Shown: piece by piece, positions 17,721 to 26,884 of the stretch
Numbering within the stretch: position 1 is the stretch's first letter
Layout: each line of letters begins with the position of its first letter
From: Deltaproteobacteria bacterium
GTDB taxonomy: Bacteria; Desulfobacterota; Desulfomonilia; Desulfomonilales; Desulfomonilaceae
DNA length: 32,674 nt
Reading direction: 5' to 3'
Assembly: GCA_023474025.1 (NCBI GenBank)
Contig: JAMCYH010000262.1
Coordinates: 1 to 32,674, forward strand
Notes under the pieces: generated by a model
The model's database searches: none
What the model saw: only the letters and a program-made list of their open reading frames with translations
What the model was told of the DNA's origin: nothing
Translations under genes and position numbers: made by a program

Positions 17721-19460
17721 GTGTCAGTTTACCAAAGACTGTTAAAATATTTGTCCCCATACATCGGTAAATTATGTTTGGCCGGAGTATGTATGCTGGG
17801 GGTGGCGCTACTCACCGCATCACTTGCTTATCTTGTCAAGCCAGCGCTTGATGATATCTTCTTTCAAAAGAACCTGAAAATGCTCATGGTGATACCGATT
17901 GTCGTAGCGTCGGTATATATCTTTAAAGGTCTTTGCGATTTTGGTCAGTACTACCTGATGGCGTTTATAGGTCAAAGTATAATTCGCGATCTCAGGTATG
18001 AGATGTTCTGCAAGATCGAGGACATGTCGGTTGGCTTTTTCACCAAACATTCAACCGGGGAATTGCTGTCTAGAATGAACAATGATGTGTCTCTCGTCCA
18101 GGGAGCTTTAACGACCGCAATTACCGGTGTAGTACGAGACACCCTTACTGTTATCTTTTTAGTCGCAGTGGTTTTTTATCGGGATTATAAACTTGCTTTG
18201 ATTGCCATGTTTGTTTTTCCACTGGCAATATATCCCCTGATAAATTTCGGACGCCGAATGAAGCGCTATTCCCGAAGAATGCTGATCTCTCTCGAATCGA
18301 TCAATGAACGGCTAAACGAGACAATTACAGGTATCAGGATAGTTAAAGCATTCGCAATGGAACATTACGAACGGCAACGGTTCGCCGAGGTTAATGAAAC
18401 CCTTTTTAAGGCATTTATGCGCAGGTTCAAGGTCAGGGCGATGTCAAATCCTGTGATGGAAGCTCTTGGTGGTTTTGGCGTATGCGCTATCGTGACCTAT
18501 GGTGGGTATCAGGTAATTAACGGGGAATCTACACAGGGGACTTTTTTTTCATTTATGGCCGCTCTCGTCATGCTTTACGAACCGATCAAACGAATCAGTG
18601 ATGTTAACAACTCATTCCAGGAAGGGTTGAGCGCAGGGGAACGAATCTTCAATCTTCTCGATGTCGAACCAGATGTCCTTGACGCCCCGGACGCTATAAC
18701 TTTAGGAGAAATCTCGGGTAGGGTGGAATTTCGAAATATTAGTTTTTCTTATGATTCAATTCCCGTTCTAAAGAATGTCAACCTTGAGGTAAATCCGGGG
18801 GAAGTGGTAGCGATCGTAGGAGAAAGCGGTGTAGGTAAAAGCACACTATTGGACCTGGTAACAAGGTTTTATGATCCCGCAGAAGGGCAAGTGCTTGTTG
18901 ACGGTGTAGATGTTCGCACGGTTTCCCAACGATCCCTCCGTGAGAAGATTGGGATTGTAACTCAACAAACCATTCTTTTCGACGATACGGTTAGAAATAA
19001 TATAGCGTACGGGAGGCCAGACTTACCGCTGGAATTGGTTATAGAGGCGGCCAAGGCCGCCCACGCCCATGACTTTATAATGGCCCAGCCTCAAGGATAT
19101 GATAGTTTTATTGGCGAGAACGGAATCAAACTGTCCGGTGGCGAGCGCCAGAGAATAGCTATTGCTCGAGCCTTACTGAAAAATCCTCCGATTCTTGTCC
19201 TGGATGAAGCCACCTCCAATCTCGATTCGGACTCCGAGAAATCGGTGCAGGCCGCTCTGGAAGAACTCATGAAGGGTAGGGCGACACTGGTTGTAGCCCA
19301 CCGCCTTTCGACAATTCAGAATGTGGATCGTATTTATGTCATGTCTCAAGGCAGGATAGTCGAACAAGGCGCTCATGGTGAATTACTGGCTTTAAACGGA
19401 GAGTTTGCCAGGCTTTACAATCTTCAATTTTCAAACTCAAACAGAGAGATTGCCAAATAG
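17721..19460 (+). CDS. msbA: Lipid A export ABC transporter MsbA
   Basis: Flips core-lipid A across the inner membrane using ATP. The 579-residue half-transporter has six membrane spans in residues 15-300 and a C-terminal ATPase domain: Walker A VGESGVGKSTL (about 370), Q-loop VTQQTILFDD, signature LSGGERQRIAIARALL, Walker B ILVLDEATSNLD and switch His in VVAHRLSTIQN. Start is GTG at 17721 with an upstream GAGGCGGTAAG. The 107 bases ahead hold no hairpin, so read-through from lpxI is likely. The stop codon abuts the lpxK ATG. Confidence 0.94.
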   Translation: MSVYQRLLKYLSPYIGKLCLAGVCMLGVALLTASLAYLVKPALDDIFFQKNLKMLMVIPIVVASVYIFKGLCDFGQYYLMAFIGQSIIRDLRYEMFCKIEDMSVGFFTKHSTGELLSRMNNDVSLVQGALTTAITGVVRDTLTVIFLVAVVFYRDYKLALIAMFVFPLAIYPLINFGRRMKRYSRRMLISLESINERLNETITGIRIVKAFAMEHYERQRFAEVNETLFKAFMRRFKVRAMSNPVMEALGGFGVCAIVTYGGYQVINGESTQGTFFSFMAALVMLYEPIKRISDVNNSFQEGLSAGERIFNLLDVEPDVLDAPDAITLGEISGRVEFRNISFSYDSIPVLKNVNLEVNPGEVVAIVGESGVGKSTLLDLVTRFYDPAEGQVLVDGVDVRTVSQRSLREKIGIVTQQTILFDDTVRNNIAYGRPDLPLELVIEAAKAAHAHDFIMAQPQGYDSFIGENGIKLSGGERQRIAIARALLKNPPILVLDEATSNLDSDSEKSVQAALEELMKGRATLVVAHRLSTIQNVDRIYVMSQGRIVEQGAHGELLALNGEFARLYNLQFSNSNREIAK

Positions 19461-20543
19461 ATGGCTCTCCATAATATTGATCCCTCTCGGATAATAAGTA
19501 GAGTCGCTTACCCTTTTCTTGGCGCATCGGCGGGCGTTTATTTTTTGGTTCAGTCAGCCTGGCGTCTGTCCCACGAGTTAGGTGTTGTCCCGAGTCACCA
19601 GGCCCCAATACCAGTAATTTCAGTTGGTAATATTTCCATGGGGGGAGCTGGGAAAACGCCTTTTGTCATGTTTCTTGTTGAAAGACTGGTGGAACAGGGT
19701 CTGAGGCCATGTGTGGTTAGTCGTGGTTACCGGGGTTCATACGCCACGGAACACCTCCTGGTCAGCGATGGAACATCGGTTACTCCCAAAATTGACGCGA
19801 AAATTGTCGGAGACGAACCATTTCTTCTGGCAAGTAATTTGAAGAACAAGGCTCCGGTAATGGTCGGGCGTGACCGGCTAAAATGCATTAGATATGTTCA
19901 CTCGAATTTGAAAAGTGATCTGGTGGTTCTTGATGACGGCTTCCAGCACCTTAAACTTAAAAGAGACGTAGATATTGTTCTTGTTTCCGGCAGAGAGGAT
20001 CACATGTTTCCTCTGGGGGGACTGAGGGAACCCTTATCAGCTTTGAGTCGAGCAGACATGATAATTGTTGACGGTAATCAGGAAGTCACTTGTAGAAAGA
20101 TGCGGGAATTTCTGTCATCTCATGAACATTTCACCTACCAGAGCTACCCGGTGGGTCTAATGAGAGACGACCTATGCCATACCAGCAATTTCGATGATTT
20201 AAAGGGAAAAGATGTTTTGTTGGTCTCAGCGATAGCCAACCCTGTACGGTTCAGAAAAACAGCCGAGACCCTCGGTTGGAGAATTTCTGGTCATATTGTT
20301 TACAGGGACCACCACATATACAGTTCAAAAGATCTTACTCATATACTTGAGATTGCAAAGGGCGTCCCGATAGTTTTTACGGAGAAGGACTGGGTTAAAC
20401 TCACACCGGAATTCCAACAGCGAAGTGACGTATTCTTTCTCAGGATTGGGTTGCGTGTCGCCAATTCGGAAAAACTAATCGAAGAACTCGTTGAGAGGCT
20501 AGGTGTTCATGGATCTGAGCAAAAAACGGGTTCTAATAATTAA
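19461..20543 (+). CDS. lpxK: Tetraacyldisaccharide 4'-kinase
   Basis: Phosphorylates the 4'-position of the lipid A disaccharide at the inner membrane. The 360-residue protein has the N-terminal hydrophobic segment, Walker A VGNISMGGAGKTPFV (about 53-67), the catalytic DDGFQHLKLKRDVDIV region and the late VFTEKDWVKL motif, all LpxK-specific. It follows msbA with no gap and overlaps the heptosyltransferase by 35 bases, so the three genes are coupled. Confidence 0.95.
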   Translation: MALHNIDPSRIISRVAYPFLGASAGVYFLVQSAWRLSHELGVVPSHQAPIPVISVGNISMGGAGKTPFVMFLVERLVEQGLRPCVVSRGYRGSYATEHLLVSDGTSVTPKIDAKIVGDEPFLLASNLKNKAPVMVGRDRLKCIRYVHSNLKSDLVVLDDGFQHLKLKRDVDIVLVSGREDHMFPLGGLREPLSALSRADMIIVDGNQEVTCRKMREFLSSHEHFTYQSYPVGLMRDDLCHTSNFDDLKGKDVLLVSAIANPVRFRKTAETLGWRISGHIVYRDHHIYSSKDLTHILEIAKGVPIVFTEKDWVKLTPEFQQRSDVFFLRIGLRVANSEKLIEELVERLGVHGSEQKTGSNN

Positions 20544-21582
20544 ACCGAGCTCCCTTGGTGATGTAATACATACGCTCCCGCTGGTACACGCTTTAAAACG
20601 TCATTATCCAGATTCCCATATAGGATGGGTCATCCAGAAAAACCTTGCCGCTTTGATTGAGGATGATCCCGATGTTGATGAAATCATATCTGTAGAAATT
20701 CCTTCAACTTCAGAACCTTCTGCGAATTTTTGGGTCTACTTCAGCGCTCTAACCAAGACTTTCAGTTGTCTTAAATCCCTCAGATCGAAATTTATGGACA
20801 ATCCATATGATTTGGTTCTGGATCTGCATGCGTCGTTTCGAAGTGGACTAATGGTCGTCATGAACCCGAGTGGCCTTCGATTGGGGTTTGCTGACGCGAA
20901 AGAATTGAACACTTTTTTTCAGTCAAATTTGATTAGTTGCGGACCAACGAAAATTCACGCGATTGATAAGATATTAACTTTTGCGGAGTTTCTTGAAATC
21001 GATGCCGCGCCTGAGGATTTCCGACTATCGATAGCCGAAAACTGTGAAATGGAAGCGTTATCTTTCCTTGAAAAAGCAGATATATGCGCTGGGCGGAGAA
21101 TAATTTACACTAACCCTGCAACCAGGTGGGCGACAAAATTCTGGAACGAACGCGCTTGGGCGGAACTTGCAGACAAACTGATCCATGACTTGGACGCTGT
21201 TGTAATCCTTGGAGGCGCTCCCGCAGAGTTGGGCTATCTGAACGCAATTGTTTCCCTGATGAAGCAAAAACCGTTGATGGCGGCTGGGCGACTTAGCCTG
21301 ATGGGAGCCGCCGCTTTAATCAAGGTATCAAACATATATGTTGGTGTCGATTCTGGTCCGATGCATATTGCCGCATTATTGCGGCGTCCTGTAGTCGCTC
21401 TGTTTGGACCGACGGACCCTGCCAAAATCGGCCCTTATGGGAAAGGCCACGTCGTGGTTCGCATGGAGGAATTACCCTGCCTCGGATGTAGAAAATCGGC
21501 CTGCGCTGACAAACGGTGTCTAGACGGAATCTCAGCTGACAGGGTGTTTCAGGAAATTACGGAACTGACAGGGTGGAGTTGA
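20509..21582 (+). CDS. ADP-heptose:LPS heptosyltransferase (GT9 family, WaaC/WaaF-like)
   Basis: Adds heptose to the LPS inner core. About 357 residues. The N-terminal lobe begins RVLIIKPSSLGDVIHTLPLV, the family signature; the C-terminal lobe has GVDSGPMHIAALLRRPVVAL followed by FGPTDPAKIGPYG, the ADP-heptose-binding site. A late cysteine cluster (LPCLGCRKSACADKRC) is common in this subgroup and could bind a metal. The ATG at 20509 is preferred over a GTG at 20503. The start lies inside lpxK. WaaC and WaaF cannot be separated with certainty, though the immediate neighbourhood of lpxK favours heptosyltransferase I. Confidence 0.9.
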   Translation: MDLSKKRVLIIKPSSLGDVIHTLPLVHALKRHYPDSHIGWVIQKNLAALIEDDPDVDEIISVEIPSTSEPSANFWVYFSALTKTFSCLKSLRSKFMDNPYDLVLDLHASFRSGLMVVMNPSGLRLGFADAKELNTFFQSNLISCGPTKIHAIDKILTFAEFLEIDAAPEDFRLSIAENCEMEALSFLEKADICAGRRIIYTNPATRWATKFWNERAWAELADKLIHDLDAVVILGGAPAELGYLNAIVSLMKQKPLMAAGRLSLMGAAALIKVSNIYVGVDSGPMHIAALLRRPVVALFGPTDPAKIGPYGKGHVVVRMEELPCLGCRKSACADKRCLDGISADRVFQEITELTGWS

Positions 21583-21680
21583 GCGAACGCTGCGGGGGGC
21601 TAATATGGATGTTGCGATTTCAAAAAAAATTATGGTGATTGTAATCAATTTCAAAATTTGATCGTTTCAATATCCAGTCC

Positions 21681-21710
21681 TTGACGAACAAGCCTCAGTT
21701 GTGGTTTATT
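21681..21710 (+). promoter_or_regulatory. Possible promoter of the EF-G-like gene
   Basis: TTGACG (21681-21686) and TTTATT (21705-21710) with an 18-base spacer, inside the 194-base gap between the heptosyltransferase and the EF-G-like gene. The -10 match is modest. Confidence 0.35.
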
Positions 21711-21776
21711 CAAGTTTTACATTTAAGATCGAGCGCCGAATTTTATAGACGGTAGCTCACTTCCGAAGGGGCGCCT

Positions 21777-23861
21777 ATGAAGCGATTCAAAACTGAAGAC
21801 ATTCGAAATGCGGCAGTCGTCTCCCACGCCGGATCAGGGAAGACGACCTTATGTGAGGCCATGCTTTTTGACTCAGGGGCGGTGGATCGTCTCGCCAAAG
21901 TTACGGACGGTTCTTCCAATTTTGACTTCGAGCCTGAAGAAGTCAAACGTGGTATCTCAATTGGTTCGGCCCTCTTTTCGGTGGAATGGAAAAAAAAGAA
22001 GATTAACATAATCGACACGCCTGGTGACACGAATTTTGGCGCGGAAGTAACATTTGCGCTCACAGCGGTCGATGTCGCTCTGTTGGTCGTCGACGCTGTC
22101 GATTCGGTCAAACCTCTCACTGAGAAAGTATGGTCGTCAATTGAGAGCGCTGAACTCCCCCGAGTGCTGATCGTCACAAAAATGGATCGTGAGCGAGCCA
22201 ATTTAGAAAAGGTAATAGCAGACATAAAACAGGCATTAAAAGTCAAACCAGTAATGTTGCAAGTGCCAATCGGCAAGGAAAACAACTTTAAAGGTGTAAT
22301 CGATCTCCTCACAATGAAAGCCGTGTTGTTTGAGGGAGATGGGAAAAATTTCAGCAGGGTTGAAATCCCTGATGATCTTAAAGAAGAAGCGTCATCTTAT
22401 CGGGATGTCCTGATAGAAGATTTGGCTGAAGTAGATGATGGTTTGATGGAACGATATCTGGAAGGCGAAGAACTCGGAGCTGATGAACTTTTTAACGCTC
22501 TGCGTGAGGGCATACTGAAGCGGGTGTTTATGCCCGTTATGATCTGTTCGGGCTTTACGAACAAAGGCATTCAGCCAATTCTTGATCTAATCACTGACGC
22601 CTGCCCATCTCCGGCTGATATGAAACCGGTAGTTGGTTTGACCCCAGCCGGTGGCGAAGTTTCGAGGACTCCGTCGGCTGATGAGCCTTTTTGCGCTCGT
22701 GTTTTCAAGACCCTGGCGGATCCATATGCCGGCAGACTGAGTTTGTTCAGGATTTTTTCAGGTAAGCTTACACCCGATTCTAATTTTTACAACGCATCGC
22801 GACAGTCCAAGGAAAGATTTGGTCAGCTATTCATATTGAGGGGTAAATCCCAGAAGGCCATTGAGGCTGCTAACGCTGGAGACATAGTCGCAGTCGCGAA
22901 ACTTAAAGAAACGTTGACAGGTGACACTCTATGCGACGAGAAATCACCGCTGGTTCTGCCAATGCCGCCACTCCCGCAGCCCGTAATTTCGTTTGCGATT
23001 GAGCCTAAAGCCAAAGGTGATGAAGAGAAGATCACCCAGAGTTTGGCGCGACTTGCCGAAGAAGATCCTACCCTTTCAGTTAACCGAGACTCCAGGACAA
23101 ACGAATTTCTTATTTCTGGCATGGGACAGGTCCATATCGAAGTTGTAGTAGAAAAATTGAAAAGAAAGTTTGGAGTTGACGTAAATCTTAAAACACCAAA
23201 AGTACCGTACAAGGAAACCATCAAAGGGCGAGCAAAGGTAGAAGGCAAGCTCAAGAAACAAACTGGTGGGAGAGGTCAATTCGCTGTGGCCTGGTTGGAG
23301 CTCGAACCGATGGAACGAGGGAAGGGCTTTGAATTCGTTGACAAAATAGTTGGTGGCGTTATCCCCAGGCAGTACATTCCGGCAGTCGAGAAGGGTGTAG
23401 TAGAAGCAATGGCGGCTGGAGCTTTGGCCGGGTGCCCGGTCATAGACGTTCGCGTAAAAGTATTTGATGGAAAGTATCATGATGTTGACTCGTCGGAGCA
23501 GGCATTTAAAATTGCCGCATCCAAAGGTTTCAAGAAAGGGGTCCTGCAAGCTAATCCTGTGCTCCTGGAACCCATCATGAATATGGAAATAATTGTCCCC
23601 GAAGATTGTATGGGCGACGTCATGGGTGATCTCAATTCGAGGCGGGGAAGGATCAGTGGTATGGACGCCAAAGGCGGCAATCAGGTTATCAAGGCCCTGG
23701 TTCCCATGGCAGAAGTACTGAAGTACGCTTCGGACTTGACTTCAATGACATCTGGTCGGGGTATCTTCTCAATGGAATTCTCTCATTATGAAGAGGTCCC
23801 TGCAAACATTACTGAAAAAATTATAGAAGCTTCGGGTAAAACTGCCGAGGAAGAAGACTAG
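21777..23861 (+). CDS. Elongation factor G-like translational GTPase
   Basis: A five-domain EF-G homologue of 694 residues, but from the paralogous EF-G-like group, not the ribosomal fusA. The P-loop is HAGSGKTTL (canonical EF-G has HIDAGKTT), G2 is RGISIGSALFS, G3 is DTPGDTNF, and the G4 motif is TKMD where canonical EF-G has NKMD. Domains IV and V are complete (GGVIPRQYIPAVEKGVVEAM, GDVMGDLNSRRGRISGM). Its role is unsettled in the family; a special translation or ribosome task is inferred. The canonical fusA with rpsL/rpsG is not in the window. Its TAG stop overlaps by one base the GTG of the MOSC gene. Confidence 0.93.
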   Translation: MKRFKTEDIRNAAVVSHAGSGKTTLCEAMLFDSGAVDRLAKVTDGSSNFDFEPEEVKRGISIGSALFSVEWKKKKINIIDTPGDTNFGAEVTFALTAVDVALLVVDAVDSVKPLTEKVWSSIESAELPRVLIVTKMDRERANLEKVIADIKQALKVKPVMLQVPIGKENNFKGVIDLLTMKAVLFEGDGKNFSRVEIPDDLKEEASSYRDVLIEDLAEVDDGLMERYLEGEELGADELFNALREGILKRVFMPVMICSGFTNKGIQPILDLITDACPSPADMKPVVGLTPAGGEVSRTPSADEPFCARVFKTLADPYAGRLSLFRIFSGKLTPDSNFYNASRQSKERFGQLFILRGKSQKAIEAANAGDIVAVAKLKETLTGDTLCDEKSPLVLPMPPLPQPVISFAIEPKAKGDEEKITQSLARLAEEDPTLSVNRDSRTNEFLISGMGQVHIEVVVEKLKRKFGVDVNLKTPKVPYKETIKGRAKVEGKLKKQTGGRGQFAVAWLELEPMERGKGFEFVDKIVGGVIPRQYIPAVEKGVVEAMAAGALAGCPVIDVRVKVFDGKYHDVDSSEQAFKIAASKGFKKGVLQANPVLLEPIMNMEIIVPEDCMGDVMGDLNSRRGRISGMDAKGGNQVIKALVPMAEVLKYASDLTSMTSGRGIFSMEFSHYEEVPANITEKIIEASGKTAEEED

Positions 23862-24334
23862 TGACAAAAGTATCAACGACATCAGGTTTGTCCAGAACAA
23901 GTGGTCGGGTCATAGCTGTTTGTTCCAGCGAAAAGAAAGGGACCCCAAAAACCGATGTTGGGGAAGGGATCATTGAGGTAGGTTTTGGACTAAAGGGTGA
24001 CGCCCATGGAGGCGCCTGGCATCGACAGGTGTCGTTACTCGCTATCGAGCAGATTGAAACCATGAAAGACAAAGGGTTTGATGTCAAGCCCGGAAGTTTT
24101 GCCGAGAATATTTGTACTGAAGGCTTTGATCATGTTGGCTTTGATATCGGGGATCGTTTGAGGATAGGCCAAACGGCGATCCTGGAGGTGACACAGATTG
24201 GCAAGGAATGCCATACGAGGTGTGCCATATACAACAAGATCGGCGAATGCATAATGCCTGAACAGGGGGTTTTCGCCAAAGTTATTGAAGGAGGCGTCAT
24301 CAGGACAGGTGATACACTGGAAGTCCTTGCGTGA
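23861..24334 (+). CDS. MOSC domain-containing protein
   Basis: MOSC domains bind sulfur carrier or molybdenum cofactor-related substrates and act in Moco sulfuration or related chemistry. The 157 residues cover a single MOSC domain: GLKGDAHGGAWHRQVSLLAI, GSFAENICTEGFD, and the late GKECHTRCAIY, with the Cys conserved in this family. Start is GTG at 23861, overlapping the previous stop. It stands alone here, whereas relatives are often fused to a MoaB/MogA domain. Coupling with the EF-G-like gene is positional; I see no functional link. Confidence 0.88.
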   Translation: MTKVSTTSGLSRTSGRVIAVCSSEKKGTPKTDVGEGIIEVGFGLKGDAHGGAWHRQVSLLAIEQIETMKDKGFDVKPGSFAENICTEGFDHVGFDIGDRLRIGQTAILEVTQIGKECHTRCAIYNKIGECIMPEQGVFAKVIEGGVIRTGDTLEVLA

Positions 24335-24408
24335 CCTTGAAGGATTTCTTTTTCGGGTAGTCTCTATGGGAAACAGAGGATTTAAAGTAGCGGTTCACCA
24401 ATTTTTTG

Positions 24409-24438
24409 TTGACATAACAGATCGAGTCTTTGTATATT
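24409..24438 (+). promoter_or_regulatory. Promoter of the tRNA-Gly gene
   Basis: TTGACA (24409-24414), an 18-base spacer and TATATT (24433-24438), with the tRNA beginning 11 bases later. Confidence 0.75.
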
Positions 24439-24448
24439 TACCCTTCGT

Positions 24449-24523
<75 letters not shown>

Positions 24524-24547
24524 CCAACGTATTGAAATGATTAAAAA

Positions 24548-24581
24548 GAGCCCTGAAAAAATTGTCAGCAAATCAGGGCTC
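24548..24581 (-). terminator. Hairpin downstream of tRNA-Gly, terminator-like
   Basis: Perfect 9-bp stem GAGCCCTGA / TCAGGGCTC with a 16-base loop. The T tract (TTTTTAAT) follows on the minus strand, so it is a better terminator for transcripts entering from the accessory zone than for the tRNA; it may work in both directions. Confidence 0.55.
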
Positions 24582-24656
24582 GAATCGTCTTTAGGGTTTA
24601 AATCTGAGTTAACAATCAGAACATCCACAAAAAACTACGCGGATAAAAATCTAAAA

Positions 24657-24814
24657 ACATAAAACTGTAAAGTATAGGAAATCTACCGTCACCATCGTCC
24701 TTCCGCAATAATCACAATATGCTAAGAGTGACGATACTTTAAAATCTATCGTCACCAATCAAAATAACCCTTGTAACATTGCATCCCATGTGACAATTGA
24801 GATTGGACTAACGG
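24657..24814 (+). repeat. Hairpin-bearing direct repeat, copy 1
   Basis: About 135 bases (to 24791) align with copy 2 at 27116-27249; the first roughly 105 differ at only six positions, and weaker similarity runs on to a shared GGCCC near 24814. Inside is a perfect inverted repeat GTGACGATA (24728-24736) / TATCGTCAC (24747-24755). A near copy of the right arm (CTACCGTCAC) also occurs about 55 bases before the hairpin. No open frame of note. The element is either a small non-autonomous mobile element or a structured regulatory or RNA element. Confidence 0.75.
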
Positions 24815-24922
24815 CCCTTGCATCCCGAATTCGAACTAGTTAGTTATCCACATTCATTTTCGCTAATCTTCCCAAATAGTTGTCAAGCCCTGGTAGCCTG
24901 TATGAGAAAACCCATAATCATA

Positions 24923-25441
24923 CTAAACGCAATGGTCAAAAACAAAAGGCCTTTTTCTTATTCTTCTATTGACTTTTAAGACAGTCGCTACTAGCGCCCG
25001 GGTGTACAGATCCTTGTGTCCGGCAAGATAAAGCCAACCCTCATCAGTGGGAATATAAGTAATATCGGTAACCCATACCTGACCAGGGGCAGTAGCGTAG
25101 AATCTTTGTCCCAGTATATTGTCAGCGACAGTTTAGAATGACGTGGAGTAGGTAGTCATTCTAAACTGTCGCTTCTGAATACAGCGAAGGCCAAGTTTCC
25201 TGCAAATGCCCTTTATGCGATGCACACCGACCTTTACCCCGTTATCAGAAAGATCCTTTTGTAAACGTTCAGGACCGTATGTCTTGCAGGTACGGCGATG
25301 CGCCGCCTGGATCTCAACTTCCAGTCTCTTCTTCTCTTTAGACCGAACAGATGGCTCTCGACTACAACTGGCATAGTATAACCACTCAACGAAACTCCAA
25401 GAACTCTCACAAAGAACAGGGACTGGAAAAAAGAGTCGCAT
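24923..25441 (-). pseudogene. IS3-family transposase OrfB, decayed and truncated
   Basis: The reading frame from 25441 gives the IS3 OrfB helical domain (RTCKTYGPERLQKDLSDNG, then KVGVHRIKGICRKLGLRC), then an in-frame TAA at 25133-25135, then the same frame continues with the integrase core GQVWVTDITYIPTDEGWLYL followed by AGHKDLYTRALV. The first catalytic Asp (VTDITYIP) is visible; similarity is lost near 24985, before the second Asp and the Glu, so the 3' half is missing. The frame closes at a TAG at 24923. A perfect 19-bp inverted repeat surrounds the stop codon. Confidence 0.85.
25124..25173. repeat. Perfect 19-bp inverted repeat inside the IS3 remnant
   Basis: AGCGACAGTTTAGAATGAC (25124-25142) and its exact complement (25155-25173) flank a 12-base loop. 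One arm is genuine OrfB coding sequence; the other holds the premature stop. Confidence 0.85.
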
Positions 25442-25449
25442 GTCGCTTA

Positions 25450-25770
25450 TTACCGGGTACCGTGCAGCGACTCCCTCGCAAAGTACGCTGCCGCTTTTTT
25501 TAATATGTCACGCTCCATCTTCACTATCTCCAACTCACGTTTGACTCAGGCCAATTCGAATTCTTGTTTACTCAGAGGTCTTTGAGATTTACCAATTTCA
25601 TCAAGTTTCCCCTGTTAAGCCACCTTGATCCAACGCTCCAGAGTGGATTTAGGCATTGAAAGACGATCCGCCGCTTTGGCGGCAGATAAACCACCCTCTA
25701 GGACCAACCTGACAGCATCCTCACGGAACTCCTTAGTGTAAGCGCCATACGGAATCTTAAACTTCGTCAT
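25450..25770 (-). pseudogene. IS3-family OrfA with two in-frame stops
   Basis: From ATG at 25770 the frame reads TKFKIPYGAYTKEFREDAVR, a helix-turn-helix (GGLSAAKAADRLSMPKSTLE, then RW) and the coiled-coil end VKRELEIVKMERDILKKAAA, the typical 100-residue IS3 OrfA, ending at 25450. Two stop codons interrupt it: TAA after WIKVA and TGA after KQEFELA. GGAGG precedes the ATG. A TGGACACC sequence on the minus strand ending at 25813 fits the left terminal repeat of such an element. Confidence 0.85.
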
Positions 25771-25834
25771 CCTGACACCTCCGTCTTGTCTTTTATCTAA
25801 ACATTGGTGTCCATTTTTTTCAACTTAGCTCAAA

Positions 25835-26221
25835 TCAAAGCTGTTCGAGCACCTCTTCTGCTTTTATGACGAGGACGCCTCTGGCCCACACGAATTTCTT
25901 CTTTGCCGCCTCGGCCAGTTCCCCCGAGGTCTGAACCTGTCCTGTTCCTCGTATAAGGCAGCCCTTCCCGGGTCCGTTTAAGCCTTTGACTTTCCGCGTG
26001 CCAGCCAGCAATTCTATCCTGCTGTTCTTCGCGAGATTGCCTTCCGTCTCATGATAACCTCCTGCCGGTACAAGGATGATTTGGTCGTCTATTATGCCCA
26101 TAGTTTTGATATATGCACCCCAAGTGCCGACAAGATGAACTCCGTCAACTCCCGTGGTTGCAATAGCGACCCATTGAGCATTGTCGAGAACCTCTCTACA
26201 TATCCCTTCGATCTTTGCCAT
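25835..26221 (-). CDS. Pyridoxamine 5'-phosphate oxidase-like flavin-binding protein
   Basis: A 128-residue single-domain split-barrel protein of the PNPOx-like class: QWVAIATTGVDGVHLVGTWG, IILVPAGGYHETEGNLAKNS and RGTGQVQTSGELAEAAKKKF follow the usual strand order. Members bind FMN or F420; the cofactor and substrate here cannot be told. The ATG at 26221 is supported by GGAGG 6 bases upstream; the open frame upstream of it has no ribosome site. A promoter (TTGACT, 16 bases, TATCTT; 26292-26319, minus strand) lies above. It is intact among decayed genes, so it may still be under selection. Confidence 0.8.
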   Translation of the reverse strand: MAKIEGICREVLDNAQWVAIATTGVDGVHLVGTWGAYIKTMGIIDDQIILVPAGGYHETEGNLAKNSRIELLAGTRKVKGLNGPGKGCLIRGTGQVQTSGELAEAAKKKFVWARGVLVIKAEEVLEQL

Positions 26222-26291
26222 GATGGACCTCCTCAAAAAAATCTGTGGTTGGAGTCCGCCCATTCTTCGCGGAAAACTACCGTCGAATGTA

Positions 26292-26319
26292 AAGATATAG
26301 TTATATAATGGAAAGTCAA
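26292..26319 (-). promoter_or_regulatory. Probable promoter of the PNPOx-like gene
   Basis: On the minus strand TTGACT (26314-26319), 16-base spacer, TATCTT (26292-26297), about 70 bases above the start codon. Confidence 0.45.
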
Positions 26320-26338
26320 AAACTTGTCGATGAACGGT

Positions 26339-26630
26339 TCAGAGGAGACCCATTGACTCTTTCGGTGCGGTCAGTCTTCGGCGAGCAACCGGGATAGGCG
26401 GAGTGAACCCATTATCCAAGATAATCAGTGTCCGCGCTTTCTCGTCTCGGATAAGCTTGCTTACATGTGCGAGATTCACGATAAAGCCTTTGTGAACTCT
26501 GAAGAAGCCCGCGATCCGTGTACCGCTGGAGTATGCTCTTCAAACTCGAGTGCAAGTAGTGGGACTTGCCGGGAGTATAGATTTTGCAGTAATGATGGCG
26601 CAGGTACCTCGATCCTCAGCCATCTACCGC
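26339..26630 (-). pseudogene. Remnant of a LytTR-type DNA-binding domain
   Basis: The minus strand encodes GFFRVHKGFIVNLAHVSKLI (and on through RDEKARTLIILDNGFTPPIP, VARRRL), which is the core of a LytTR response-regulator output domain (the FFRVHRSYIVN pattern), closing with TGA at 26339-26341. Upstream, KIYTPGKSHYLHSSLKSILQ fits the first half of the same domain but lies in another frame, with the shift near 26505-26512. No receiver domain is found ahead of it. It is a broken C-terminal piece of a LytR/AlgR-like regulator. Confidence 0.65.
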
Positions 26631-26884
26631 AAATCCATAAGCCACCAAGCAGTTAAGCCCGGGTCACAGGTCCAATTTTATTCCTGAGTCACCACATAAT
26701 TTGATTGAAGTGGGGTCGCAACAAGTTTAATCTCTTATAATTAGAGCGGCTATTCAATAATCAGAAACCAAACAACTTTCTCTGGAATGGCTGAAATAGG
26801 ACATGATCTATCTATCGCTCCAATTAGATATTTTCCTGACAAAAACGGATGATCTATCGAGAAAATTTCGTTGGATTTGCAAAC

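Noticed and set aside
26465-26656. Plus-strand frame rich in Ser and Cys
   Set aside because: It lies over the LytTR remnant on the minus strand and has no start signal.
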